Part shown: in pieces, positions 1 through 9,603 of the stretch | Position numbering within the stretch: the stretch's first letter is position 1 | How the letters are laid out: the number at the start of each line of letters is the position of its first letter | Source: an archaeon | GTDB taxonomy: Archaea > Nanobdellota > Nanobdellia > Pacearchaeales > GW2011-AR1 | Direction: 5' to 3' | Assembly: GCA_018693315.1 (NCBI GenBank) | Contig: JABHLR010000004.1 | Coordinates: 1-34,137, forward strand | Length of the DNA stretch: 34,137 nt | Made by a program: the position numbers and the translations under genes | Notes under the pieces: generated by a model | Seen by the model: the letters and a program-made list of their open reading frames with translations, nothing else | Databases searched by the model: none | What the model was told of the DNA's origin: nothing

Positions 1-3000
1 AAAAAACTGAACATTAGATATACTAACAAAATGTTGCTCGCTACTATCTCCAGGATTTTGCCAAGCCCAAAATAGAACTGTAGCATTCGTCAAACTTTCC
101 ACTCCATCATTCCCAAAATCAACATAATCCCCATCACCATCAAAAGCAAACCCCTTTCCAAACTTCCCAGCATCAGTCTGAACCGCATTAACAATACTCC
201 CATTATTAGACCCAACATAATCCTCAACCGAAGTAGCATTAGCATCATCCATCCTCCACCACGAAACCAAACTATTATTAATATCAGCAATAATCGTCCC
301 ACTCCCAACCTCAGACGAACTCAAATTATAAACAACAGAACTACTATTATAATAACTATTATTCAAAGGCGAATTCAAAGTCAAAGTAGGACTAGAAGTA
401 TCAACACTAAAATTATTCACTCCACTGTCCACCACATTCCCCGCATAATCCTGAACATAGGCCTGATAACTATGTGAACCATCCGCAAAGCTCTCAGTAT
501 AAGAAACCCGAGTCGCATTATATAACCCAAGAACTTCCTCCGCTGTCAACGACCTGTTCAAAACAATAATATCGTCCATTGAGCCATTCCAATCCCTACC
601 ATTACCCTCTCCACCAATATACCATTCAGAAGTTGCTAAACTTACGTTATCAATAGCTCCTTCATTACAAAGTGTTCCATTAAGATATATCCACCCATAA
701 GTCCCATTACTTGTAACAAGCACATTTACCCAATTGTTCATATCTCCTACCAGAGGAGCATTACAATAAATACCTCCTGCCTGCGAAACTGAATTATACC
801 AACGCAAAACATACATATTATTTATTACCCTTATTCCAGGAGATAACTCACTCCCAAATTTCCTACCAACAACCCATTTGTTTGAGGGAGCCTCTTCTTC
901 GTTTTTCACCCACGCACTAATTGTAAATTCTCGATTCCCAGAAAAATTCAAACTCTGGTCATCCCCCATATCAACATAATCTCCATCCCCATCAAACGAA
1001 AACCCTTTCCCAAACTTCCCATTGTCAACCTGACTAGCATTATCAACAGGAACACCATCATTACTACCAATATAATCACTCACATTAGTACCATTCAAAT
1101 CATCCATCCTCCACCAACTAACCAAACTATTATTCAAATTCGAAACTATCATCGAACTCCCCTCATCACTCGAACTAACATTAATCAAAACCGTCGAATT
1201 ATCATAAACACTATTATTCAAAGGCGAAGCAACACTAACCGAAGGAAACGCAGTATCAACAACAAAACTCTGCACCTCCCCACCATCAACATTCCCAGCC
1301 AAATCCTGAGTCCAACCCCTAAACTCATGCGCCCCATCACCCAACGTCTCAGTATGCTCCAAAGCACTAGCATTATACAACGAAAGTATCTCTTCAACCG
1401 ACAACGACCTATTAAATATCATTACATCATCAACCGAACCATTCCACGAGCTAGGAATCTCTAAACTGTCCGAAGTAGTTGCCGTCACACCAATCCAAGC
1501 AGGAACCGCGGTAGTTCCCTGAACACCATCTACATACACCACCACATTAGTTCCATTTACAAGCCCAACAACATGATGCCAATTCGTATCTTCAATCCCA
1601 TCATTAAAAGCGGCCATGACAGAATCATCAGAACTATTCCAAACAGAAAATTCTATATTTTCTCCAGCATCCCAAGTCAAAGAGAAAAGATCAGTATCCC
1701 CGCTTTGCAGTATAATACCATTGGCTACCGACTTCGCTCCAACAGCACTTTTTACCCAAGCACTAACCGTAAAATCAGTCAACCCCTCAACAGCATCAAC
1801 ATCCCCAAAATCAATATAATCCCCATCCCCATCAAACGAAAATCCCTTCCCAAACTTCCCAGCATCAGTCTGAACAGCACCACTAACAGCCGTCCCATTA
1901 TTCAAACCCAAATAATCAACAACATCACCACTACCATTCAAATCATCCATCCTCCACCAACTCACAAGAGAATTATTAATATCAGCAACAATCGTCCCAC
2001 TCCCAACCTCACTAGAACTCAAATTATAAACAACAGAAGAACTATTATAATAACTATTATTCAAAGGCGAATTCAAAGTCAAAGTCGAACCAACAGTATC
2101 AACACTAAAATCATTCACACCACTATTCCTCACATTCCCCGCATAATCCTGAACATAGGCCTGATAACTATGTGAACCATCCGCAAAGCTCTCAGTATAA
2201 GAAACCCGAGTCGCATTATACAACCCCATTATCTCCGCATCCGTCAACGACCTATTCCAAATCATAACTTCATCAATAGTCCCATTAACATCATTATCTT
2301 CATTTCCATTCGCACCAATCCTAACTGGCGCCTCAGTATCCCTAAGCAAACCAGTCAAAGCAACAGGAGTCGCATCCGCAGCAACACCATTCACATATAT
2401 TTGAACCTCAGAACCATTATAAGTCCCAACAATATGATGCCAATCAAAATCCTCATTAATATTTGACGCACTACTCGCCTCCGCCACAGTATTTGAACCA
2501 TTTCTTACCTCAAATCTCCACGACTCATCATCAGACTTAACAAGTTTCCACACAGAAGAATCACCCGCCTTACTTACATAAAAAAAGCTAGTAGGTAATT
2601 CAATAACATTATTTTTCACCCAAGCACTCACACTAATCTCTGGTATAGCCTCAAACGCCGCGAGATCTCCCCCCATATCAACATAATCATTCACCCCATC
2701 AAAATCAAACCCCTTCCCAAACTTCCCAGCATCAGTCTGACTAGCATCATTAACAACACTACCATTATACACTCCAACATAATCAACAACCCCTCCAGTC
2801 CCATTCAAATCATCCATCCTCCACCACGAAATCAAACTATTATTCAAATTCGAAACAATCATCGAAGTCCCAGCCTCGCTACTCGAAACATTAACCAAAA
2901 CCGAAGAACTATCATAAACACTATTATTAACAGGACTAACAACACTCAAACTCGGAACACAAGTCCCAAGCATCATATCCCTATACAACGGCGAAAACGT

Positions 3001-6000
3001 CCCATCAACAAAACTCGAAGCACAATTCGTATAATTCAAAGCTATCACTCCATCACTCTCCCCAACATTCGAAGCATTATAAATCCCAGACAAAGTAACC
3101 AAAGTATCAACAAAAGTCATATTCCCACCAGTCGCCCCAATCGTCGTTACATTCCCCAAAGACGTTATCGAACTCGTAGCATTAATATAAACAGTCCCAC
3201 CATCTCCTGGAACTTCACCACCATCAAGACAACCCCCACGATTATCAATATCCCCCGAAAAATCAATTGTATTTCCATATAAAGCTATTCTTCCACCCCC
3301 TGCTCCCACTGTTACTCCATCACTATTTAAAGATTCATCTAAAGCAAGAAGAGAACCAGTTCCAGTTAAATTATCCGCAACAATCCAGATGCTTCCTCCA
3401 GCCCCTGCCTGCCCCCACGATTGACGCACCGGAGTAACACTTATATTCCCATCAATTTGCATTATCCCTCCAGATATTAACTTAATTGCCCCTCCTCCTA
3501 AACCAGAATTCCCTCCACTTCCTAAACTTGTTGGCTCTGTTTCAGAACCATACGGGTCATCCTCTCCTATATCACCAGACCCGCCATATCCGCCGTGTCC
3601 TCCACCCTCATTAGTCTCTCCAGAAGCAGGACCCTCACGAATAGCAAATCCCTCTCCCACTCCATCAATACTAGCATTCTCCTGAATTGTAACATTCCCA
3701 CTAACATTAATCACAACTCCCTGCCCATTATCATCAGCAGTCATATTCAAAGGATGAACCCCTAACATAGTCCCATTTGGAATAACCAAATTCCCATTAA
3801 TAGTATAATTTCCAGAAGGAAGACCAATGCTCCCATTTAAAGTCCACCCATCACCAGGCCAAGTATAATTAGTAACTCCGGCTTTACTACCCCACAACAA
3901 AGTTCCAGGCCTTGAAGAACCTGCCCCAGCCCCCTTATCAACACTAATAACCCCATCATAATTATAAGAATCAAAATCTAGTCTTATTCTTCCGCCGCCG
4001 CCGCCATTTCCCGTTGTACCCGACCCACCATCAGCATTTATCGTCCCGCTACCAGTTAAATTATCCGCAACCAACCAAATACTCCCTCCAGAACTAGTAT
4101 CTTGCCAAGTACCATCTACACCCTTCATATCAACAATCCCATCTACCTCTAGCACATTACTTGCCTCTAATTTAATTGCACTCCCTCCTCCATTATTATC
4201 CCCCCCACTTCCCAAACTAGTTGGAGCGCTTGCATTCCCATAAACAACATCACGGTCACCATAACCACCATGACCTCCCGCCTGATTCGTAGACCCATAC
4301 CCCGGCCCAACTTCCGTCGGAAACCCCAACCCAACCCCATCAATAACACCACTACTACCAACACTAATATTCCCATTAACCGAAGTCCAAACTTGCCCCT
4401 CCCCATTCACACTAGTATTATAAGGATAATCCCCATAAACATAAACAGTCCCATTCGACACATCAATATTCCCCGTCACATTCCAATACTGCGTCCCCTC
4501 CATATACAACTCCGCAACCTCCGCCGCCGACAACGACCTATTCCAAATCGCCACCTCATCAATCGAACCGTTCATATCATACGCATCATTTGCCCTTATA
4601 CCAATCCGAAGACCGGTAGTAGAATCACGAATAGAACCTGTTTGCGAAGAAGGACTAGCTCCTTCCGCACCATCTATATAAAGCAAAACGGCTGTCCCAT
4701 TATAGACTCCAACAAGATGATGCCACTCTCCATCTATTATAGCATTATCACCAGTGTTTGAACCTACCATGCCAGAACCCGTATCTACAGAGAAAATAAT
4801 ACGGTCATACGTTCCCCACCTATGAAGACTCCATGATTGCCAAGCAGCAGAACCAGGATTATATTTTGCAACAAAACTATTATCACTGCCAAACTCAACC
4901 TCTTTAACCCAAGCACTCACTGTTAATTCACCCACATTATCAATACCGCTAACATCTCCCATATCAATATAATCCCCAACCCCATCAAACGAATAAGCCC
5001 CAGCCCCCTTCCTCCCTGCAGTAGCAAAAGTAGCATCAGCAACAACACTCCCATTATTTCCATGCCCCGAAAAATCATAAACAACAGTATCATTCTCTCC
5101 ATAAGCAGAATCATTATTCAAATGATACAACCCAACAAGCCCAGTCAAACTAACACCAGAAGTCTCAACCTCTGCAGTTCCATAAGTCCCATTCCCAAAC
5201 AACGAATTCATATAAACACTCCCTCCATAACTTCCACCAACACTAAAATTATTCAAATACTGCGGCATCGTCTCCCTCGTCACATTACAATCATCACTCC
5301 CCGTCCCATTAAATATCACATTATCATAAGCAACAGGCACAGCCCCCTTACTCCAACACGACACATTATCAAACCTCTGAATCGAACCCGTCGAACAATT
5401 CCAAACATTATCAAACGCCGAATGATTCCCCACCCCCATATTATACAACCGCAAAATCTCCGCATCCGACAACGACCTATTATAAATCGCCATCTCATCT
5501 ATCGTCCCATTCCAAAAGTAATCGCCAACCGAATTTGACCCTATCTTAAGCCCATCCGAACCACCCCCAAAAGTCTGTAAAGTTCCGGAAAAAGCAGGAG
5601 GGGTAGCATCAACATTAACAGCATCAACATAAACCTGCACATGAGTCCCATTTAAAACCCCAACAAGATGATGCCAATTTGTATCTTGAATACAATCAAC
5701 ACATCTTGCGGAAGATAATGTATTACTGGTATTATATATATCAAAATTTACATTATCTCCAATATCCCAATTTAAACCAAGCACCCTATCGCCAGCACTA
5801 TTCCCAAATTTAATAACACTATTAACTACACCCGATGAAGCCTCAGCAGTTTTAACCCACGCAGTAACACTCAGAGTACTCCATCCAGAAGTATTAAACC
5901 CAATACCCAAATCAATATCATCATCAACCCCATCAAACTCCATAGCCCCACTAGACAAAATCCCCCCACTAGAATTAAACACCGCCTCAGTATTATTCCC

Positions 6001-8487
6001 ATGAAGCAAATTCCCCGAACTATCATTCACCCTCCCACGATTATAAATATTTGAAATCTCACTAGCAGACAAAGTCCTATTCCACATCGCCACCTCATCA
6101 ATATCACCATTCCAACTATTAGCTCCAGCATAATCAGAACCTATAAATAATCCAGTCGAAGGCTGAGACCAGTCTATATCTCCAGGATTTGTCCCAGTAG
6201 AACTGACAAAAACACCATTTTTATATACCGAGGTATCTGTCCCATTCCAAGTTGCCGTAAGATAAACCCATTCATTATCTGGAAAAATTGTAGCGAATGT
6301 GTTACTCGTATCCGTATTAAAACCACCACTAGTCAGAAAACCAACCTGCAAAGAACCATACCAAGTACGAAGATTAATTACGTCTCCATAAGTAGGATGA
6401 CCCGTATTAACATTATACAACCTCATCCCATTAACATCACCATCACTCTTTGCCCAAATAGATATACTAAAATTCCCAGGCGAGCCAATCGCATCAGCGA
6501 AATCACTCGTGACTACAATATGATCATCGTCATCGTCATCACCGTCATTATAAAACGAATAAGCCCCCGCCCCCTTCACCCCAGACGTAGTAAACACCGC
6601 CTCATTAACAACCGTCCCATTATTCCCATTCCCACTCGCATCATAAACATGAGTAGAATTCTCACCAAGCGAACCATCATTATTCAAATGCCACAACCCA
6701 ACAAGCCCAGTCAAATTCACATCACTCCCATAATCCAACTCCCACAAACTCCTATCAAGCTCATTCATATGCCACAACCCAACTAAACCCGTCTCAGCCT
6801 CGGCAACAATCTCATAAGCCTGATAACTCAAATGCGGAACAACCCACTCAACATAATCAACAAAACTATCATTATCCAAATCATAAGCAACATAATCCAC
6901 AGCAATCTTAACCAACCCCTCGTTTACATCCACGCTCTCATTCTCAACACTCTCGTTCTCAGAAGTTTCATTAACCTCAGCAACAACATTCCCACTAATC
7001 AACAAATTAAAACTCTCATTATCCGCCTCAACATCTTTCTTCTTTTCCTTTTTAACTTTTTTCTCAACACTATCATTAACCTCCGTAACATTCTCAACAC
7101 TCTCATCCTTATCCTTCTTTTCCTTTTTCTCAACATCACTCTCATTCTCAACACTCTCATTAACTTCAACAACCTTGCCGACCTCGTCCGATTCATCGGA
7201 TGCCATCTGGGCAGGAGGTACACCCTTGGGTGCATCATCACTAACATCACTAACATTCAAATAACCCAAAGCAACAGCATCCTCAACAGAAGCATACCAA
7301 TAAACTTTCAAATCAGAACTATTAACACCAGCACTCATATTATCCAAAACAGTATAAGCCAAAATCTCAGTATAATTATAAACATCATCAGCCGAAATCA
7401 CAACCCTCTTCCCATTACTAATATTACTCTCATTAGAAACAGGAGCCTCAGTATAATACTCAACAGCAACTTCCTCCCCCTCGCTAGCAACCCCACTCAA
7501 ATCAACAACAGTAGAATTCTCACCATCAACAATATTCCCACCAGCCTCGAGCTCATCCTCCAAAACAACATTCCCAGAAATCGTAAAACCAGCAACCCAA
7601 TTCCAAACCCGAGTAAACCAACCCTCGCCAGAAGAAATCTCACGAGCAACATTACCAGTCATAATCCCCGAAACAATCTCAGACCGATCAGCCTCGTCGA
7701 CAACAGAATCATAATCCTCAATCTCAGCCTCAGCCTCACCAACTTCCTCGTCGGTCAAAACAGAAATATTCTCAGCACCCAAAGGAATCTCAACACTAAC
7801 ATTATCGCCCGAAACATCAACCTTCTTCAGCCACTTAACCGGCCGATTAATCACAGCCTTATATTGCAAAGTCGTCACATTCTCAACAACAGAAACATTC
7901 ACAACAGTCTCGTTAGCAACAGTATCATTGACAATCGTTTCATTGACAACAGTTTCGTTAGCAACAGTCTCATTAGCTACGATCTCATTTACAACGCCTT
8001 CATTGACAGATGTTTCATTCACAACAGTTTCGTTTACAATAGTCTCGTTTACAACGCTTTCATTAGAAACACTTTCATTCACAACCGTTTCATTAGCAAC
8101 AGGCTCATCAACTAATTCCTCAACGCTCTCGTTTTCCACCACCACATCCTCAGAAACCTCTTCCTCGATATCATCCACAACAACAGGCTCATCAACTAAT
8201 TCCTCAACAGGAACATCCTCACCTTCAACAACAAAACCCGTCACACCATCCCAAACATCACCAGCAACTCCAGAATTAAAAGCGAAAAAACCCAAAGCAA
8301 AAATCAAGATCAAAACAGGCAACAAAAACAACAACTTCTTTTTTACACTACTTCCCAACTCCAAATCTTTCTTATCAACTTTAATATATCTCTTCTTCGG
8401 CTTCCCCGTTTTCGGATCACGATACGACTCATAAAAATACGGACCATACTTCTTTCCTTTAACTGCAATATACCTTTCATGCACCAT
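1..8487 (-). CDS. Giant LamG-repeat surface protein (3' end outside window)
   Basis: Translating the minus strand from the ATG at 8487 gives one frame of 2829 codons that runs off the left edge. I checked the frame at several points (8487, 7201, 6001, 3001, 1) and it agrees throughout. Residues 1-50 are basic and probably cytoplasmic, with a KKYGPYFYESYRDPKTGKP motif; about 51-70 is a single membrane anchor (N-in). Then come an acidic linker, a pentapeptide sequon tract (about 130-199), a Lys/Glu-rich stretch (about 420-500), three LamG (concanavalin-like) modules, two glycine-rich segments with GGHGGYG and GGGGRI motifs, and four more LamG modules, the last cut by the edge. LamG modules show FDGDGDYVDFG, SAWVK, WHH and NRSL...E..LYN signatures, and the last four carry a linker ending NNSLVSWWRMDD. 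LamG domains typically bind glycans or proteins, so a cell-surface adhesin or S-layer-associated role is inferred. The ORF track misses it because it has no stop in the window. Confidence 0.9.
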   Translation of the reverse strand, partial: MVHERYIAVKGKKYGPYFYESYRDPKTGKPKKRYIKVDKKDLELGSSVKKKLLFLLPVLILIFALGFFAFNSGVAGDVWDGVTGFVVEGEDVPVEELVDEPVVVDDIEEEVSEDVVVENESVEELVDEPVANETVVNESVSNESVVNETIVNETVVNETSVNEGVVNEIVANETVANETVVNETIVNDTVANETVVNVSVVENVTTLQYKAVINRPVKWLKKVDVSGDNVSVEIPLGAENISVLTDEEVGEAEAEIEDYDSVVDEADRSEIVSGIMTGNVAREISSGEGWFTRVWNWVAGFTISGNVVLEDELEAGGNIVDGENSTVVDLSGVASEGEEVAVEYYTEAPVSNESNISNGKRVVISADDVYNYTEILAYTVLDNMSAGVNSSDLKVYWYASVEDAVALGYLNVSDVSDDAPKGVPPAQMASDESDEVGKVVEVNESVENESDVEKKEKKDKDESVENVTEVNDSVEKKVKKEKKKDVEADNESFNLLISGNVVAEVNETSENESVENESVDVNEGLVKIAVDYVAYDLDNDSFVDYVEWVVPHLSYQAYEIVAEAETGLVGLWHMNELDRSLWELDYGSDVNLTGLVGLWHLNNDGSLGENSTHVYDASGNGNNGTVVNEAVFTTSGVKGAGAYSFYNDGDDDDDDHIVVTSDFADAIGSPGNFSISIWAKSDGDVNGMRLYNVNTGHPTYGDVINLRTWYGSLQVGFLTSGGFNTDTSNTFATIFPDNEWVYLTATWNGTDTSVYKNGVFVSSTGTNPGDIDWSQPSTGLFIGSDYAGANSWNGDIDEVAMWNRTLSASEISNIYNRGRVNDSSGNLLHGNNTEAVFNSSGGILSSGAMEFDGVDDDIDLGIGFNTSGWSTLSVTAWVKTAEASSGVVNSVIKFGNSAGDRVLGLNWDIGDNVNFDIYNTSNTLSSARCVDCIQDTNWHHLVGVLNGTHVQVYVDAVNVDATPPAFSGTLQTFGGGSDGLKIGSNSVGDYFWNGTIDEMAIYNRSLSDAEILRLYNMGVGNHSAFDNVWNCSTGSIQRFDNVSCWSKGAVPVAYDNVIFNGTGSDDCNVTRETMPQYLNNFSVGGSYGGSVYMNSLFGNGTYGTAEVETSGVSLTGLVGLYHLNNDSAYGENDTVVYDFSGHGNNGSVVADATFATAGRKGAGAYSFDGVGDYIDMGDVSGIDNVGELTVSAWVKEVEFGSDNSFVAKYNPGSAAWQSWSLHRWGTYDRIIFSVDTGSGMVGSNTGDNAIIDGEWHHLVGVYNGTAVLLYIDGAEGASPSSQTGSIRDSTTGLRIGIRANDAYDMNGSIDEVAIWNRSLSAAEVAELYMEGTQYWNVTGNIDVSNGTVYVYGDYPYNTSVNGEGQVWTSVNGNISVGSSGVIDGVGLGFPTEVGPGYGSTNQAGGHGGYGDRDVVYGNASAPTSLGSGGDNNGGGSAIKLEASNVLEVDGIVDMKGVDGTWQDTSSGGSIWLVADNLTGSGTINADGGSGTTGNGGGGGRIRLDFDSYNYDGVISVDKGAGAGSSRPGTLLWGSKAGVTNYTWPGDGWTLNGSIGLPSGNYTINGNLVIPNGTMLGVHPLNMTADDNGQGVVINVSGNVTIQENASIDGVGEGFAIREGPASGETNEGGGHGGYGGSGDIGEDDPYGSETEPTSLGSGGNSGLGGGAIKLISGGIMQIDGNISVTPVRQSWGQAGAGGSIWIVADNLTGTGSLLALDESLNSDGVTVGAGGGRIALYGNTIDFSGDIDNRGGCLDGGEVPGDGGTVYINATSSITSLGNVTTIGATGGNMTFVDTLVTLSGIYNASNVGESDGVIALNYTNCASSFVDGTFSPLYRDMMLGTCVPSLSVVSPVNNSVYDSSSVLVNVSSSEAGTSMIVSNLNNSLISWWRMDDLNGTGGVVDYVGVYNGSVVNDASQTDAGKFGKGFDFDGVNDYVDMGGDLAAFEAIPEISVSAWVKNNVIELPTSFFYVSKAGDSSVWKLVKSDDESWRFEVRNGSNTVAEASSASNINEDFDWHHIVGTYNGSEVQIYVNGVAADATPVALTGLLRDTEAPVRIGANGNEDNDVNGTIDEVMIWNRSLTDAEIMGLYNATRVSYTESFADGSHSYQAYVQDYAGNVRNSGVNDFSVDTVGSTLTLNSPLNNSYYNSSSVVYNLSSSEVGSGTIVADINNSLVSWWRMDDLNGSGDVVDYLGLNNGTAVSGAVQTDAGKFGKGFSFDGDGDYIDFGDVDAVEGLTDFTVSAWVKSAVGAKSVANGIILQSGDTDLFSLTWDAGENIEFSVWNSSDDSVMAAFNDGIEDTNWHHVVGLVNGTNVVVYVDGVQGTTAVPAWIGVTATTSDSLEIPSSWNGSVDDVMIFNRSLSVEEILSLYNASALEHTETLGDGAHEFRGWTQDLAGNVDGGEVQSFVVDTAFPSVSVASPLNNSVYDNSTVLINVSSSDEGSSMIVSNLNNSLVSWWRMDDLNGTNVSDYIGSNDGVPVDNASQVDNGKFGKGFSFDGDGDYVDMGDDQSLNFSGNREFTISAWVKNEEEAPSNKWVVGRKFGSELSPGIRVINNMYVLRWYNSVSQAGGIYCNAPLVGDMNNWVNVLVTSNGTYGWIYLNGTLCNEGAIDNVSLATSEWYIGGEGNGRDWNGSMDDIIVLNRSLTAEEVLGLYNATRVSYTESFADGSHSYQAYVQDYAGNVVDSGVNNFSVDTSSPTLTLNSPLNNSYYNSSSVVYNLSSSEVGSGTIIADINNSLVSWWRMDDANATSVEDYVGSNNGSIVNAVQTDAGKFGKGFAFDGDGDYVDFGNDGVESLTNATVLFWAWQNPGDSSEQHFVSISNVQFF
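433..522 (-). repeat. 90-bp exact repeat, copy 1 (LamG linker)
   Basis: This 90-bp stretch is identical to 2131-2220, with an offset of 1698 bp (566 codons). It encodes the linker between successive LamG modules (TRVSYTESFADGSHSYQAYV and following residues). The flanks are similar but not identical. Confidence 0.9.
2131..2220 (-). repeat. 90-bp exact repeat, copy 2 (LamG linker)
   Basis: Identical to 433-522. The two copies lie at the same position of an alternating A-B-A-B arrangement of LamG modules, so they probably reflect a recent duplication or gene conversion of a two-module block. Confidence 0.9.
7891..8100 (-). repeat. 15-bp tandem repeats encoding N-x-S/T pentapeptides
   Basis: Fourteen consecutive pentapeptides of the form [VIS][VAS]NE[TS] lie in the giant surface protein at about residues 130-199. 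Twelve of the fourteen contain an N-x-S/T sequon; two have decayed to NEG and NEI. The DNA is a degenerate 15-bp tandem repeat, seen on the + strand as repeated cattgacaac/cgtttcattagcaac units. A densely N-glycosylated stalk just outside the membrane is the likely product. Confidence 0.85.
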
Positions 8488-8503
8488 CTTTAAGATACTA
8501 AAT

Positions 8504-8558
8504 GTAGTGTAAAACCGATATATAAACCTTATTGGACAAAAAAAACAGTAGTGTAAAA
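8504..8558. promoter_or_regulatory. Promoter of the giant surface-protein gene with flanking direct repeats
   Basis: The minus strand carries a TATA-like GGTTTATATATC (8518-8528) about 34 nt upstream of the ATG at 8487. It is flanked by two exact copies of gtagtgtaaaa (8504-8514 and 8548-8558, + strand), spaced 44 bp start to start, about four helical turns. One copy lies near the expected transcription start, the other upstream of the TATA box, which is a typical layout for a regulator binding site. Confidence 0.5.
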
Positions 8559-8578
8559 ACAAAATTCCTCGTCAACAA

Positions 8579-9517
8579 CTAAGCATCTAATTCTTTAATA
8601 AGATTCTCCACATCAACCTTCTCAACCCCAGAAGCAATAATCTCCAAATTATTAAAAAAGTTATTAGTCTTCACATTCCCTGACAAATAAATCTCAGTCC
8701 CAATAAAATCATCCCTAAACGCCAAAGCCTTCGCCTCATCCTTCAAATCCTCTTCCGGAACAACCAAAGCAATCTGATCGCTAAACATAACAATCCTCAT
8801 CGTCTCAGTCCCATCATCCAAAACAAAATTCAAAATCGCCTTATCCTTCGGAGTAATCACGCCATGCTCCGCACACTTATACGCCTCACCCTCTTGCAAA
8901 GCCTTCTTGTTGCACTCAGGACAAACGTGATAAAACCTCGGCGAAAAAACCTGAACAACAGTCCCACGAATCCTAACATTCTGCCCCTGTCTAGCCTCAA
9001 CCAAAGTTATCTCATTTGTAACAGCCCCAGTCTTAATCTCATCCATAACAGTCGAACTCTTCTTAATCTCACTAAAACCACTCAAATGAATCTCCATATC
9101 CCTCGTCGCCCCATTCTTAATCTCAACAACATCTCCCTCCTTAATCGTCCCATCCTCAATCAAAGCAATATGATTCACGTCCCACAAAACAACACGAGTA
9201 CTCCCTGTATCATCAGCAATCACAAAATTCGCAACCTTCCCTTCTCGCCCATTCTTAGAATACTCACGCACAGGAAACAAATTAATAACCTTCGCGACAA
9301 CATTAACCTTCCTCATCCCAGCCATCAACTCACCAATCTTCAAATCCTGATCCTCAAAATTAATCCCAAGCTCGGCCGCAATAATCTGCGCAGCTCCTTC
9401 CTTCGAAATCAACCCAGACAGCTTAGCTTTCTTAGCCTCAACCTTCCGCTCAACCTCTTCTTTCTCGATGCCCGCCGACGTCGCAATCCTCTCAATTAAT
9501 AAATCATAATTTTGCAT
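8579..9517 (-). CDS. rpa: Replication protein A (archaeal RPA, OB folds plus zinc finger)
   Basis: Archaeal single-stranded DNA-binding protein for replication and repair. From the MQNYDLLIERI start it is 312 residues. An N-terminal helical segment (about 1-60) precedes a first OB fold (KVINLFPVREYSKNGREGKV ... RVVLWD, about 75-140). A second region with GQNVRIRGTVVQV follows, then a zinc finger of the form C-x2-C-x12-C-x2-H (CPECNKKAL ... CAEH), then VLDDGTETMRIVMF of the last OB fold. The track's start seven codons upstream (MLRCFLF) is less likely, because the TATA box lies 26 nt from the ATG at 9517 and so implies a leaderless start there. It is transcribed toward the surface-protein gene, 91 bp away, and divergently from the zinc-ribbon/aEF1B pair. 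Confidence 0.9.
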   Translation of the reverse strand: MQNYDLLIERIATSAGIEKEEVERKVEAKKAKLSGLISKEGAAQIIAAELGINFEDQDLKIGELMAGMRKVNVVAKVINLFPVREYSKNGREGKVANFVIADDTGSTRVVLWDVNHIALIEDGTIKEGDVVEIKNGATRDMEIHLSGFSEIKKSSTVMDEIKTGAVTNEITLVEARQGQNVRIRGTVVQVFSPRFYHVCPECNKKALQEGEAYKCAEHGVITPKDKAILNFVLDDGTETMRIVMFSDQIALVVPEEDLKDEAKALAFRDDFIGTEIYLSGNVKTNNFFNNLEIIASGVEKVDVENLIKELDA

Positions 9518-9537
9518 GAATAAAAAACACCTCAACA

Positions 9538-9547
9538 CTATTTAAGT
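9538..9547 (-). promoter_or_regulatory. TATA box of rpa
   Basis: Minus-strand ACTTAAATAG is centred about 26 nt upstream of the ATG at 9517, which fits a leaderless transcript and supports the MQNYD start. Confidence 0.6.
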
Positions 9548-9574
9548 ATTATTGAGATTAACCGCACAGTAAAA

Positions 9575-9583
9575 CTTATAAAG
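9575..9583 (+). promoter_or_regulatory. TATA box of the zinc-ribbon/aEF1B operon
   Basis: cttataaag centred 25 nt upstream of the ATG at 9604, consistent with a leaderless mRNA. It is divergent from the rpa promoter, with about 30 bp between the two boxes. Confidence 0.65.
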
Positions 9584-9603
9584 CAAATTCAAGACATCTA
9601 ACT

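Noticed and set aside
1573-2175. 200-codon + strand ORF and several other + ORFs between 1.5 and 6.8 kb
   Set aside because: All lie antisense to the LamG frame, with Pro/Asn/Ile-rich translations and no family features; they result from strand skew.
7891-8100. Possible CRISPR array
   Set aside because: The repeats are 15 bp, contiguous without spacers, in frame and code for pentapeptides.
6832-8115. 427-codon + strand ORF
   Set aside because: It is antisense to the giant surface-protein frame, which has clear LamG and sequon content. The + ORF has low-complexity Asn/Ile/Leu-rich protein and no TATA box at the expected distance.
7928-8434. 168-codon + strand ORF with Ser/Thr-rich repeats (VSLTTVSFTT)
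   Set aside because: It is a frame shadow of the sequon repeats on the minus strand; the repetition comes from the 15-bp units.
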